From the NCBI RefSeq assembly GCF_023375815.1, contig NZ_CP067412.1:5332001-5396000 (forward strand): a stretch of DNA of 64,000 bases, written 5' to 3'. Source of the stretch: Pseudomonas sp. HS6 (GTDB lineage: Bacteria > Pseudomonadota > Gammaproteobacteria > Pseudomonadales > Pseudomonadaceae). The translations under genes and the position numbers were made by a program. The notes beneath the pieces were generated by a model. The model saw nothing but the letters and a program-made list of their open reading frames with translations. It had not been told where the DNA came from and ran no database searches. Positions 35,078-44,447 of this stretch are shown here, piece after piece (position 1 is the first letter of the stretch; every line of letters begins with the position of its first letter).

Positions 35078-36300
35078 ACTGCCGTGGGTGCGCCGCACCG
35101 CTGAGTCTGCCGCTGATCGACCTCGGCACCTCGCCACCGTCCAACGCCTACGTGCACGCCGATCGGCTGGAGCAGGCCGAACAGTGGGTGCCGCTGAAAG
35201 TCGCCGTGTGCGAGCAATGCTGGCTGGTGCAGACCGAGGATTACACCTCTGCCGACAGCCTGTTCGACGCCGAGTACGCCTACTTCAGTTCGTTCTCCTG
35301 CACCTGGCTGGCCCACGCCGAGCGTTATGTGGCCGAGATGGTCGAGCGCTTTGGTCTGACCGCTGACAGCCGCGTGGTGGAAGTCGCCGCCAACGACGGT
35401 TACCTGCTGCAGTACGTGGCCGGTCGTGGCATCCAGTGCCTGGGCGTCGAGCCGACCCGCAGCACCGCGCAAGCCGCACGGGAAAAAGGCCTGGAGATCC
35501 GTGAACTGTTCTTCGGTCGCGACACCGCCGCGCAGCTGAAAAGCGAAGGCTGGGCCGCCGACCTGATGGCCGCCAACAATGTGCTGGCCCACGTGCCGGA
35601 CATCAATGACTTCCTCGGTGGTTTCGCCACGCTGCTCAAGCCAACCGGTGTCGCTACCTTCGAATTCCCGCAACTGCTGACGCTGATGGCCGGCGCGCAG
35701 TTCGACACGCTGTACCACGAACACTATTCCTACCTGTCCCTGACCGCCGTGCAAACGTTGTGCGAGCGCAACGGTCTGGAAGTGTTCGACGTCAGTCAGT
35801 TGACCACCCATGGCGGATCGCTGCGGGTGTTCGTGCAGCGCAAGGACGGTGAACGCCGTGACGTTCAGCCTGCCGTGCAACAGCAGTTGCAGGCCGAGCT
35901 CGATGCCGGGGTGAAAACCACCGAGTACTACGCAACGCTGGCGCCGGCCGCCGAACGCATCAAGCATGACCTGCTGCGTTTCCTGTTGCAGGCCAAGGCC
36001 GACGGCAAACGTGTGGTCGGCTACGGCGCTGCCGCCAAAGGCAACACCTTGCTCAACTACGCCGGGGTCAAACCGGACTTGCTGGCCTGGGTCGCCGATG
36101 CCAACCCGCACAAGCAAGGCAAGTGCCTGCCGGGCAGCCGCATTCCGATTGTCGCGCCGGCACAGATCGACATCGAGAAACCGGATTACGTGCTGGTGCT
36201 GCCATGGAACCTGTTGCACGAAGTCAGCCAGCAACTGGCTCAAGTGCGTCAGTGGGACGGCCGCTTCGTGATCGCCGTGCCTGAGTTGAGCGTGCTGTGA
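35074..36300 (+). CDS. Sugar C-methyltransferase (SAM-dependent, TylC3/NovU-like)
   Basis: This 408-residue three-part methyltransferase starts with a four-cysteine zinc-binding region (MNCRGCAAPL ... VCEQCWLVQT). The SAM domain has VVEVAANDGYLLQYV and GVEPTRSTAQAA, followed by AANNVLAHVPDINDFL and FEFPQLLTLMAGAQFDTLYHEHYSYLS. The C-terminal part has YGAAAKGNTLLNYAG, typical of deoxysugar C-methyltransferases such as those making mycarose or noviose precursors. It would add a methyl branch, usually at C-3, to the keto-deoxysugar made by rfbG. Its start overlaps the epimerase stop by four bases. Confidence 0.9.
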   Translation: MNCRGCAAPLSLPLIDLGTSPPSNAYVHADRLEQAEQWVPLKVAVCEQCWLVQTEDYTSADSLFDAEYAYFSSFSCTWLAHAERYVAEMVERFGLTADSRVVEVAANDGYLLQYVAGRGIQCLGVEPTRSTAQAAREKGLEIRELFFGRDTAAQLKSEGWAADLMAANNVLAHVPDINDFLGGFATLLKPTGVATFEFPQLLTLMAGAQFDTLYHEHYSYLSLTAVQTLCERNGLEVFDVSQLTTHGGSLRVFVQRKDGERRDVQPAVQQQLQAELDAGVKTTEYYATLAPAAERIKHDLLRFLLQAKADGKRVVGYGAAAKGNTLLNYAGVKPDLLAWVADANPHKQGKCLPGSRIPIVAPAQIDIEKPDYVLVLPWNLLHEVSQQLAQVRQWDGRFVIAVPELSVL

Positions 36301-37154
36301 AGGTTCTGGTCACCGGAGCCACCGGCTTCGTCGGTCGCCATCTGGTCGCGGCGTTGCTGGCCCGTGGCTGTGCGGTGCGGGCGGTCGCGCGCAATGTGCA
36401 AACTGCCGCGAGCATGCCGTGGATCAATGACGTCGAGTTCGTAAGTGCAGATATTCATGCGGCGGATCTGGATTTCTGCGCTCTGACCGAGGGCGTCGAT
36501 GCACTCGCGCATCTGGCGTGGCCGGGATTGCCGAACTATCGGGCGCTGTTCCATTTCGAGCACAACCTGATGGCCGACTACCGCTTCATCAAAGGCGCGG
36601 TCGAGGCGGGTGTGAAGCAGGTGCTGGTGACCGGCACCTGCTTCGAATACGGCATGCAGAGTGGTCCGCTCAGCGAAAACACGGAGCCGCAGCCGAGCAA
36701 TCCCTACGGGTTGGCCAAGCACACGCTGCACCTGTTTTTGCAAAATCTGCAGCAGGAGCATCCGTTCACTTTGCAGTGGGCGCGCCTGTTCTATCTGCAT
36801 GGCGAAGGGCAGAACCCCAACAGTCTGCTGGCGGCACTGGACCGGGCGATCGATGCCGGCGATGCGACGTTCAACATGTCGGCGGGCGAGCAGTTGCGAG
36901 ATTTTCTGCCGATCCGGACAGCGGCGAATCACCTCGCCGCGATCCTGCATCAACGCGACTTCAACGGCGCGATCAACTGCGCCAGCGGTCAGGCGATTTC
37001 AGTAAGAACTCTGGTCGAGCAACGCCTGAGTGAGCGCGGCGCTTCGATCGATTTGAACCTGGGGCATTACCCCTATCCGACACACGAACCCATGGCCTTC
37101 TGGGCGGTGGTCGACCGTTTGCAACAGTTGCTGGAGGCACAGCGAACCAACTGA
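36297..37154 (+). CDS. NAD-dependent sugar dehydratase/ketoreductase (extended SDR)
   Basis: This 285-residue protein starts at GTG overlapping the methyltransferase stop. The Rossmann motif is VKVLVTGATGFVGRHL; the active site has TGTCFEYGMQSGPLSE and NPYGLAKHTLH (YxxxK). It is shorter than a dehydratase, as are 4-ketoreductases that finish deoxysugars. The likely step is reduction of the 4-keto group of the C-methylated CDP-sugar. The donor specificity is inferred from its place after rfbF, rfbG, the epimerase and the C-methyltransferase. Confidence 0.85.
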   Translation: MKVLVTGATGFVGRHLVAALLARGCAVRAVARNVQTAASMPWINDVEFVSADIHAADLDFCALTEGVDALAHLAWPGLPNYRALFHFEHNLMADYRFIKGAVEAGVKQVLVTGTCFEYGMQSGPLSENTEPQPSNPYGLAKHTLHLFLQNLQQEHPFTLQWARLFYLHGEGQNPNSLLAALDRAIDAGDATFNMSAGEQLRDFLPIRTAANHLAAILHQRDFNGAINCASGQAISVRTLVEQRLSERGASIDLNLGHYPYPTHEPMAFWAVVDRLQQLLEAQRTN

Positions 37155-37218
37155 TGTGCCTCGACGCGAATGCCTTTGGCAGCGTGACTATCAAATGACT
37201 TTTCAGTGAGACCGGACA

Positions 37219-37953
37219 ATGAGCGATAACGTAATCAAAGCCTTCGAGGCGGAGTGCCAGGCCGAAGTGATTGCCCAAGGCCAGGACAAGGACTTGAAGG
37301 CGCTGGCCCAAGAGTTCTACAACCAGTCGGCCAAGCACAAGTACACCTATCACTTCTCGTGGATGGGCCGCCCGATCATTCAGCTGCCGCAAGACATGAT
37401 GGCGATGCAGGAATTGATCTGGCGGATCAAGCCGGACCTGGTCATCGAGTGTGGCATCGCCCACGGCGGCTCGATCATTTACTACGCCTCGCTGCTGGAA
37501 TTGCAGGGTCACGGTGAAGTGCTGGGCATCGATCGTGATATCCGTGCGCACAACCGTGAGGCCATCGAAAGCCATCCGATGATCAAGCGTATCAGCATGA
37601 TCGAAGGTTCCAGTCTCGATCCGGCGGTGGTCGAACAGGTGCGTCAGGCTGCTGCTGGCAAGAAAGTGATCGTAGTACTCGATTCCAACCATACCCACGA
37701 GCATGTCCTCGAAGAATTGCGTCTGTACGCACCACTGGTTTCGGTGGACAGCTACTGCGTGGTCATGGACACCGTGGTTGAAGACATGCCGGCCGATGCG
37801 TTCCCGGATCGTCCATGGGGGCCGGGTGACAACCCGAAAACAGCTGTTTGGGCCTACCTCAAGGAGAACGCTGATTTCGAGATCGATCAGCAGATGCAAG
37901 ACAAGCTGCTGATCACCGTCGCGTCGGACGGTTATCTGCGTCGGGTTCGTTAA
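37219..37953 (+). CDS. CmcI-type sugar O-methyltransferase (cephalosporin hydroxylase family)
   Basis: This 244-residue SAM-binding protein belongs to the CmcI/rhamnosyl O-methyltransferase family. Visible features are WRIKPDLVIECGIAHGGSIIYYAS (SAM site), VLGIDRDIRAHNREAIE, VVLDSNHTHEHVLEEL (acidic metal/SAM residues) and YCVVMDTVVEDM. The name cephalosporin hydroxylase is historical; relatives methylate sugar hydroxyls. It lies 64 bp after the reductase and 55 bp before the large glycosyltransferase gene, so it probably decorates the CDP-derived sugar before or after transfer. Confidence 0.87.
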   Translation: MSDNVIKAFEAECQAEVIAQGQDKDLKALAQEFYNQSAKHKYTYHFSWMGRPIIQLPQDMMAMQELIWRIKPDLVIECGIAHGGSIIYYASLLELQGHGEVLGIDRDIRAHNREAIESHPMIKRISMIEGSSLDPAVVEQVRQAAAGKKVIVVLDSNHTHEHVLEELRLYAPLVSVDSYCVVMDTVVEDMPADAFPDRPWGPGDNPKTAVWAYLKENADFEIDQQMQDKLLITVASDGYLRRVR

Positions 37954-38008
37954 TCAGTTCCATCATCAAAGCGTTTTTCGGGCGATTTCGCCGGTAGTGG
38001 GAGAAGTT

Positions 38009-40924
38009 ATGCAAGGCAAGTACGGTTCTGAAAACAAGCTGCCATTGAGCGAGTTGCTGACGGTGGTTCTGATCACCCACAACCGCCCGGCTTTTTTGCG
38101 TCGAGCGCTGCAGTACTACAGCAGCCTGCCTTGCAAGGTCCTGGTGCTGGACTCTTCTCCCGAGCGCCCGGAAGGTGATTTCTCATCGGTCGACTATCAG
38201 CATCTGCCGCAGTTCGCCTACTGGGGCATGCAGGCCAAGCTGACCTACGGTGTCGAGCAACTGACCACGCCTTACATGGTGTTCGCTGCCGATGACGACT
38301 TTATCCTGCATGAGTCGCTGGCCGAGTCGGTGAGCTTCCTGGAAGCCAACCGCGACTATGGTTTGTGCCACGGCTATTGCCTGATGTACCTGGCGCTGGC
38401 CGGGAGTGTCAGCTACTACCGCCGCGACAAGAAAATCTGCGAAGACTATGCGTCGGAGCGTGCCGAGGATCGAGTCCTCGACTTCATGCATCAGTACGTA
38501 CCGCCGTTCTACGGCGTGTGCCGGACTTCGATCATCAAGGACTGGTACGCGGCATTGCCACCGGGCACCAGTTTCGAGTGGCAGGAAATCGGCCACACCT
38601 ATTATCTGCTGGCGAATGCCAAGGCGCGCGTTCTGCCCATCCCGTATGTGGTGCGCGAAATCAACGTCGGTTTCTCCGACCACAACACCGAGGTCTATCA
38701 CGCGCTGTCGTATGTCGATGCCAAGTCGGTGGCCGAGCGTGAAGCCTTCGCCGAATTTCTCGCGTCCCTGCCGACGGGCATCAAAGACCTTGACCAGGCG
38801 CAGCGCAAGGCGTTCGCCCTGGAAAGCTTCGCGGCCATGACCGATAGCCTGGTGACAGGTCGCGCACTGACGGCCGAGCTGATTTTCCAGTCCATCTGGA
38901 ACAACGTATCCAAACAACCAGAGCGCAAGTTCGGGCCTCTGCAATACGTCGAGATGCCGTTCTACAACCAGCGCTTTTTCGACTTGCTGGCCGGGTTCGA
39001 GTTTCTGTTGCACGCGATGCCGGCCGGCCGTGTGCAACTGGAACAGCTCGAGGGCGTCTGGACCCGCCAGGATTACTTGTTGCAGGCACGCAATAACGAT
39101 ACCCCGGAAAGTGTGCTCGACCGCTTGTGGCAGGCCCATGACAGCAACGCGTTCAACCGTCGAGTGGTCAAGCGTCTGGTCGAGCAGCTGCAGGCGCTCG
39201 GCGATGACACGCAAGCGCAGGAACTGGCCGAGTGGGATGCTCGTCTTGAGTCGGTGTCGAAGGTCGATCACTACCCGGTCTTCAACAAAATGCGCTCCGG
39301 CCGTTTGCTCGACTGGCTGGCGTGCCGCGAGCCGGACGCCGAGCAGCGCGTGATGATTGCTGCTCATTTGGCGGCGAACAACGGCGGGCCACAGTTCGGC
39401 ATTTTCCTGCTGGATCTGGACGACAACATCGAGAAGTTGCAAGTGACCCTCGACAGCCTGGTCGAAGGTCACAGCAAGGCCTTCAAGATCGTGGTCTTCA
39501 CCACTGGCGAGCCGCAGGCTGCGACTACGGCGCAGAACACTCTGCACTTTGTCCGCGTTACCCCGGGCAATCTCGTCGACAAACTCAACCAGAGTGCCGC
39601 CCAGTCTCCCTGCGACTGGCTGCTGCTGGCACAGGTGGGCGATGAGTTCACAGCGAGTGGCTTGTTGCGCGCCGGCCTGGAATTGATGTCGGCCACAGGC
39701 CTTCGCGCCGTCGCCACCGATGAAATCCAGCGCAGTGAAGAGGGCGCGCTGATCGATGTGTTCCGCCCAGGCTTCAATCTTGACCTGTTGCAAAGCAACC
39801 CATCGTTGATGGCACGCCATTGGCTGATTCGTCGTGATGTTTTCCTGGAGGCGGGTGGTTATCAGGCCGACTTCAGCAAGGCGCTGGAGTTCGACCTGCT
39901 GTTGCGTTTGATCGAGCAGGGTGGCCTCGACGGTCTGGCGCATCTCGACGAGCCGCTGCTGATCACCCAGGTCCCGGCGCAGGAGGAAGTGGCTCACGAG
40001 CGTCAGGCGCTGCTGCGTCATTTGACCAATCGCGGTTACAAGGCCAACGTCACCCCGGCATTGCCGGGTAGCTGGCAAGTCGATTATCGACATACCGGAC
40101 AGCCGATGGTGTCGATCATCCTGCCGGCTGGCGATGATCTGGTGGCGCTGCGTCGCTGCCTCGAAGGTGTGTTGCTGCGAACCCGTTACACCCGTTACGA
40201 AGTGTTGATCGCGGCCAATCCGAATCAGTCGGCGCAGGTCAACGACTGGCTGGGCACGCTACGCAGCAGCAAAGTGAATGTGCTGCGTGCGGATCAGCCA
40301 CTGAACGAAGTCGCGTTGTATAACGCCGCCAGCGAGCAGGCGCAGGGTGAATATCTGGTGCTGCTGGCCACTGACAGCGAAGTCGTCAATCCGAACTGGA
40401 TCGATTCGTTGCTCAACCACGCCCAGCGTCCGGAAGTCGGTGTTGTCGGCGCGAAACTGGTCGACCGCGACGGCAAGGTCTCCCAGGCCGGTTTGATCCT
40501 CGGTCTGAATGGCGGCGTAGGCTCGGCCTTCATTGGCGAAAAACACAATGCTGCGGGTTACTTGCAACGTCTGGGGGTCGAGCAGAACTACTCGGCGGTG
40601 TCGAAGGTTTGCCTGATGGTGCGCAAAGAACTGTTCGACGCGCTGGGTGGTCTGGACGAAGCCAACTTCGCCGCCGGTTTCAGCGATGTCGATCTGTGTC
40701 TCAAGGTCGGGCAGGCCGGTTACCTCACCGTGTGGACGCCGTCGGTGCAGGTGCTGCACACCGGCGAGCTGCCACAGTCTCCGGAGGCACTGGCGGCACT
40801 GCGTGAGAAATGGAGCGACGCCTTCGCGCAAGATCCGGCTTACAACGCCAACCTGACCCTGACCGGCAAAGGTTTTACCCTGGGCGAAAATGCCTCGGTC
40901 AACTGGGCGCAGTTGCTCGCTTGA
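38009..40924 (+). CDS. Large multidomain glycosyltransferase, probable flagellin glycosyltransferase
   Basis: This 971-residue protein has a first GT-A domain (SELLTVVLITHNRPAFLRRAL, VFAADDDFILHESL), a middle domain beginning near residue 450 (HFVRVTPGNLVDKLN, LLLAQVGDEF, RHWLIRRDVFLEAGGY), and a C-terminal GT2 domain (VSIILPAGDDLVALRRCLEGV, VLLATDSEVVNPNWI, DALGGLDEANFAAGFSDVDLCLKVGQAGYLTVW). It starts at ATG 38009 with GGGAGA just upstream; a GTG at 37997 would add four residues. The layout resembles the large Fgt-type enzymes beside flagellin genes in P. syringae (recalled). It could add several sugars in sequence. Confidence 0.88.
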   Translation: MQGKYGSENKLPLSELLTVVLITHNRPAFLRRALQYYSSLPCKVLVLDSSPERPEGDFSSVDYQHLPQFAYWGMQAKLTYGVEQLTTPYMVFAADDDFILHESLAESVSFLEANRDYGLCHGYCLMYLALAGSVSYYRRDKKICEDYASERAEDRVLDFMHQYVPPFYGVCRTSIIKDWYAALPPGTSFEWQEIGHTYYLLANAKARVLPIPYVVREINVGFSDHNTEVYHALSYVDAKSVAEREAFAEFLASLPTGIKDLDQAQRKAFALESFAAMTDSLVTGRALTAELIFQSIWNNVSKQPERKFGPLQYVEMPFYNQRFFDLLAGFEFLLHAMPAGRVQLEQLEGVWTRQDYLLQARNNDTPESVLDRLWQAHDSNAFNRRVVKRLVEQLQALGDDTQAQELAEWDARLESVSKVDHYPVFNKMRSGRLLDWLACREPDAEQRVMIAAHLAANNGGPQFGIFLLDLDDNIEKLQVTLDSLVEGHSKAFKIVVFTTGEPQAATTAQNTLHFVRVTPGNLVDKLNQSAAQSPCDWLLLAQVGDEFTASGLLRAGLELMSATGLRAVATDEIQRSEEGALIDVFRPGFNLDLLQSNPSLMARHWLIRRDVFLEAGGYQADFSKALEFDLLLRLIEQGGLDGLAHLDEPLLITQVPAQEEVAHERQALLRHLTNRGYKANVTPALPGSWQVDYRHTGQPMVSIILPAGDDLVALRRCLEGVLLRTRYTRYEVLIAANPNQSAQVNDWLGTLRSSKVNVLRADQPLNEVALYNAASEQAQGEYLVLLATDSEVVNPNWIDSLLNHAQRPEVGVVGAKLVDRDGKVSQAGLILGLNGGVGSAFIGEKHNAAGYLQRLGVEQNYSAVSKVCLMVRKELFDALGGLDEANFAAGFSDVDLCLKVGQAGYLTVWTPSVQVLHTGELPQSPEALAALREKWSDAFAQDPAYNANLTLTGKGFTLGENASVNWAQLLA

Positions 40925-40947
40925 GCCTGCCGGACAGGAATCAGAAC

Positions 40948-41949
40948 ATGTTCAACGGTAAATCGATTTTCATCTCCGGTGGCACCGGCTCGTTCGGGCG
41001 CAAGTTCATTGCGCGCCTGCTCGAGCAATACCAGCCCAAGCGGGTGGTGGTGTTCTCCCGGGATGAACTCAAACAGTACGAAATGCAGCAGACGTTCAAC
41101 GCGCCGTGCATGCGTTACTTCCTCGGTGACGTGCGCGACGCCGAGCGTCTGCGCCAGGCCATGCGCGGCATAGACTACGTGGTGCACGCCGCGGCGTTGA
41201 AACAGGTGCCGGCGGCGGAGTACAACCCGACCGAGTGCATTCGCACCAATGTCAACGGCGCGGAGAACATCATCGCCGCCGCCATCGACAACGGCGTGAA
41301 GAAAGTCGTGGCGTTGTCCACCGACAAGGCGGCGAGCCCGATCAACCTGTACGGCGCCACCAAGTTGCTGTCGGACAAATTGTTCGTCGCCGCCAACAAC
41401 ATTGCCGGTGAGCAACAGACGCGTTTTGCCGTGGTTCGCTACGGCAACGTGGCGGGCTCGCGCGGATCGGTGGTGCCATTCTTCAGCAAGCTGATTGCCG
41501 AGGGCGCGACCGAACTGCCGATCACCGACGAGCGCATGACCCGTTTCTGGATCACCCTCGATCACGGTGTGCAGTTCGTCCTCGACAGCTTTGCGCGGAT
41601 GCACGGCGGTGAAGTGTTCGTGCCGAAGATCCCGTCGATCCGCATTGTCGATCTGGCTCGCGGCATGGCCGAGCACCTGCCGCACAAGAATGTCGGTATC
41701 CGTCCGGGCGAAAAACTGCACGAATTGATGGTGCCGCTGGACGATGCGCGGATGACGCTGGAGTTCGAAGATCACTATACGATCCAGCCTTCGATCCGCT
41801 TTACCAGCGTCGATGTGGATTTCGCCGAGGACAAAGTCGGCGAGCGTGGCGTGCCGGTCGGTGAAGATTTCGAATACCGCTCCGACACCAACCCGCATTT
41901 CCTCTCGGTGGGGCAGATCGCCGACCTGCACGCGAAGCTGTCGGTATGA
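40948..41949 (+). CDS. pseB: UDP-N-acetylglucosamine 4,6-dehydratase (inverting)
   Basis: This 333-residue enzyme starts pseudaminic acid synthesis by turning UDP-GlcNAc into UDP-2-acetamido-2,6-dideoxy-L-arabino-hex-4-ulose. The NADP site is SIFISGGTGSFGRKF. The signature FSRDELKQYEMQQ follows, then VVHAAALKQVPAAEYNP and ALSTDKAASPINLYGATK, where a Lys replaces the usual Tyr region of the SDR fold (as in PseB). The C-terminus has HYTIQPSIRFT. The start is at 40948 after an ACAGGA ribosome site. It overlaps pseC by four bases. Confidence 0.96.
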   Translation: MFNGKSIFISGGTGSFGRKFIARLLEQYQPKRVVVFSRDELKQYEMQQTFNAPCMRYFLGDVRDAERLRQAMRGIDYVVHAAALKQVPAAEYNPTECIRTNVNGAENIIAAAIDNGVKKVVALSTDKAASPINLYGATKLLSDKLFVAANNIAGEQQTRFAVVRYGNVAGSRGSVVPFFSKLIAEGATELPITDERMTRFWITLDHGVQFVLDSFARMHGGEVFVPKIPSIRIVDLARGMAEHLPHKNVGIRPGEKLHELMVPLDDARMTLEFEDHYTIQPSIRFTSVDVDFAEDKVGERGVPVGEDFEYRSDTNPHFLSVGQIADLHAKLSV

Positions 41950-43103
41950 TTCCCTACGGTCGGCAAAGCCTCGATCAGACGGACATCGACGCGGTCGTCG
42001 AGGTGTTGCAGTCCGACTGGTTGACCCAGGGGCCGACCATCGAGCGCTTCGAGCAGGCGATGGCCGAGCGTTGCCAGGCGGATTTCGCGGTCGCGGTGTG
42101 CAACGCCACGGCGGCGCTGCACATTGCCTGTCTGGCGGCGGGGCTGGGAGCGGGCGACCGCTTGTGGACCACGCCGAACACCTTTCTGGCGTCGGCCAAC
42201 TGCGGCCGATACTGCGGCGCCGACGTTGACTTCGTCGACATCGATCCGCTGACCTGGAACCTCGATGCCGAAGTTCTGGCCAGCAAACTCGATGCTGCCG
42301 AGCGCGACGGCACCTTGCCCAAAGTGCTGGTGGCGGTGGCGTTCTCCGGGCAGAGCTGCGACATGCGGCGAATCGCCGAACTGGCGGAGCGCTACAACTT
42401 CACCGTGATCGAGGACGCGTCCCACGCGGTTGGCGCGAGCTACGCCGGGCGCCCGGTGGGTTGCGGTGAATTTGCCGCGATGACGGTGTTCAGCTTTCAC
42501 CCGGTGAAGATCATCACCAGCGGCGAGGGCGGCATGGTGCTGACCAATCGCCCGGAACTGGCTGAGCGACTGCAACGCCTGCGCAGCCACGGCATGACCC
42601 GGGATCCGCAGCAGATGACCGAGCCCAGCCACGGCCCGTGGTATTACCAACAGGTCGAGCTGGGTTTCAATTATCGGATCACCGATCTGCAAGCTGCACT
42701 GGGTTTGTCACAGCTGAGCAAGCTGGACGAGTTCATCGCCCGTCGTCGGGAACTGGCAGCGCGTTACGAGCGCTTGCTGGCGTATTTGCCGGTCACCGTG
42801 CCGAGCATCCAGCCGGACGCCGAATCGGCCTGGCACCTGTACGTGGTGCGCTTGCAGACCGAGCGCATCAACCTCAGCCACCGTCAGGTGTTCGAAGGCT
42901 TGCGCGCGGCCGGCATCGGCGTGAACCTGCACTACATTCCGGTGCATTTGCAGCCGTACTATCGTGAACTGGGTTTCGCCGAGGGAGACTTTCCCGAGGC
43001 CGAGCGTTATTACGCCGAAGCGATCAGCCTGCCGCTGTTTCCGTTACTGAGCGATCAGCAACAGGATTACGTGGTCGAGCAATTGCGTCGGTTGACTGAA
43101 TGA
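41946..43103 (+). CDS. pseC: UDP-4-amino-4,6-dideoxy-N-acetyl-beta-L-altrosamine transaminase
   Basis: This 385-residue PLP enzyme aminates the PseB product. It has YGRQSLDQTDIDAVVEVLQSDWLTQGP, CNATAALHIACLAAG, FVDIDPLTWNLD, VAFSGQSCDMRRI and VIEDASHAVGASYAGRPVG. The PLP lysine is in FSFHPVKIITSGEGG. The C-terminal HYIPVHLQPYYRELGF is conserved in the DegT/DnrJ/EryC1 group. The start overlaps the pseB stop by four bases (ATGA). Length and motifs are normal. Confidence 0.96.
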   Translation: MIPYGRQSLDQTDIDAVVEVLQSDWLTQGPTIERFEQAMAERCQADFAVAVCNATAALHIACLAAGLGAGDRLWTTPNTFLASANCGRYCGADVDFVDIDPLTWNLDAEVLASKLDAAERDGTLPKVLVAVAFSGQSCDMRRIAELAERYNFTVIEDASHAVGASYAGRPVGCGEFAAMTVFSFHPVKIITSGEGGMVLTNRPELAERLQRLRSHGMTRDPQQMTEPSHGPWYYQQVELGFNYRITDLQAALGLSQLSKLDEFIARRRELAARYERLLAYLPVTVPSIQPDAESAWHLYVVRLQTERINLSHRQVFEGLRAAGIGVNLHYIPVHLQPYYRELGFAEGDFPEAERYYAEAISLPLFPLLSDQQQDYVVEQLRRLTE

Positions 43104-43134
43104 ATACCGCTGCGGCGGTGGATGGAAAACGGCA

Positions 43135-43755
43135 ATGCGTGATCTGAGCGAACAAGAACAATTCTGGCAGGGCGAGTTCGGCAACCAGTACGTTGACCGC
43201 AACGTCGGGCAACCGCTGGTGGCGGCCAATCTGGCGTTGTTCGCCAAAGCGCTGACCCGGGCCGGACGGATCGACAGTCTGCTGGAACTGGGCACCAACG
43301 CTGGCAACAACTTGCAGGCGTTGCGTCAGCTGTTGCCGCGCTGCGAGCTGTTCGGTGTCGAAATCAACGCCAACGCCTGTGCCCAGGCCCGGGCGCTGGA
43401 GATTGCGAAGATCTGGCACGGCTCGCTGTTCGATTTCCCCCGGGAGCGCCAATACGACCTGACGCTCAGCAAAGGCGTGCTGATTCATCTGGCCCCGGCG
43501 CTGTTGCCGACTGCCTATGCGCAGTTGTACGAGCTGAGCCAGCGCTACATCCTGATCGCCGAGTACTACAATCCCTCGCCGGTTGAAGTGTCCTATCGCG
43601 GCAACAGCGGCAAGTTGTTCAAACGGGATTTCGCCGGGGAAATGCTCGATCGCTATCCTGATCTGCAACTGCTGGATTACGGTTTCGGTTATCACCGCGA
43701 CCCGCAATTCCCGATGGACGACGTCACCTGGTTCCTGTTGGAAAAACGCCCTTGA
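43135..43755 (+). CDS. Pseudaminic acid biosynthesis-associated methyltransferase
   Basis: This 206-residue SAM-dependent methylase is of the type repeatedly encoded in pse clusters. The opening SEQEQFWQGEFGNQYVDRN and SLLELGTNAGNNLQALRQLLP (SAM site), with FGVEINANACAQARAL, fit the TIGR03587-like family; LSKGVLIHLAPALLP and EYYNPSPVEVSYRG follow. It could methylate an N-acyl group or hydroxyl of pseudaminic acid. Position between pseC and pseF and the TTGA overlap with pseF tie it to this pathway. The methylated atom is unknown. Confidence 0.9.
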   Translation: MRDLSEQEQFWQGEFGNQYVDRNVGQPLVAANLALFAKALTRAGRIDSLLELGTNAGNNLQALRQLLPRCELFGVEINANACAQARALEIAKIWHGSLFDFPRERQYDLTLSKGVLIHLAPALLPTAYAQLYELSQRYILIAEYYNPSPVEVSYRGNSGKLFKRDFAGEMLDRYPDLQLLDYGFGYHRDPQFPMDDVTWFLLEKRP

Positions 43756-44447
43756 GCAACGTTGCAATCATCCCGGCCCGCGGCGGAAGCAAACGCATTC
43801 CGCGCAAGAACCTCAAACCGTTCGACGGTGTGCCGATGATTGCCCGTTCGATTCGCACGGCGCTGGATTCCGGGTTGTTCGATCAGGTGGTGGTCAGCAC
43901 CGATGACGAAGAGATCGCCGAGCTGGCGCAGGCCCATGGCGCACAGGTGCCGTTCTTGCGCCCGGCGGAGCTGGCCGACGATTTCACCGGCACTGCCGCG
44001 GTGATCGTGCATGCCTTGCAGCAATTGCCGCACTTTGATTACGCCTGTTGCGTGTACGCCACGGCGCCACTGTTGCAGGCGCGTTTCCTGTGTCAGGGGC
44101 TCGAGTTGCTGGAGCAGCATCCCGACAAGTCCTTTGCTTTTTCGGTCACCGATTTCGGCTTTCCGGTGCAGCGCGCCTTGACCCTGGACGGGCAGGGCGC
44201 GCTGACGGCGTTGTACCCCGAGTTTCGCAATACCCGTTCGCAGGATCTGCCCGCTGCCTTTCAGGATGCCGGCCAGTTCTATTGGGGGCGCAGCGAGGCC
44301 TGGTTGCTTGGCGAGATTCTGTATTCGCCAGCCAGCCTGCCGGTGATCCTGCCCCGGCATCTGGTGCAGGACATCGACACCGCCGAAGACTGGAAACGCG
44401 CTGAATACCTCTACGCCGCACTCAAGGCTGGCGGGGAGCTGCAATGA
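43752..44447 (+). CDS. pseF: Pseudaminic acid cytidylyltransferase
   Basis: This 231-residue enzyme activates pseudaminic acid as CMP-Pse. It begins VAIIPARGGSKRIPRKNLKPF, the CMP-sugar synthetase nucleotide motif, followed by VVSTDDEEIAELA, CCVYATAPLLQARFL and QDAGQFYWGRSEAWL. It apparently starts at TTG 43752, overlapping the methylase stop; no nearby ATG gives the conserved N-terminus. The TTG may slow expression. It overlaps the next gene by four bases. Confidence 0.95.
   Translation: MSNVAIIPARGGSKRIPRKNLKPFDGVPMIARSIRTALDSGLFDQVVVSTDDEEIAELAQAHGAQVPFLRPAELADDFTGTAAVIVHALQQLPHFDYACCVYATAPLLQARFLCQGLELLEQHPDKSFAFSVTDFGFPVQRALTLDGQGALTALYPEFRNTRSQDLPAAFQDAGQFYWGRSEAWLLGEILYSPASLPVILPRHLVQDIDTAEDWKRAEYLYAALKAGGELQ

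Noticed and set aside
37219..37953. Cephalosporin hydroxylase activity
   Set aside because: The name is historical; the gene context and motifs indicate a SAM-dependent sugar methyltransferase.
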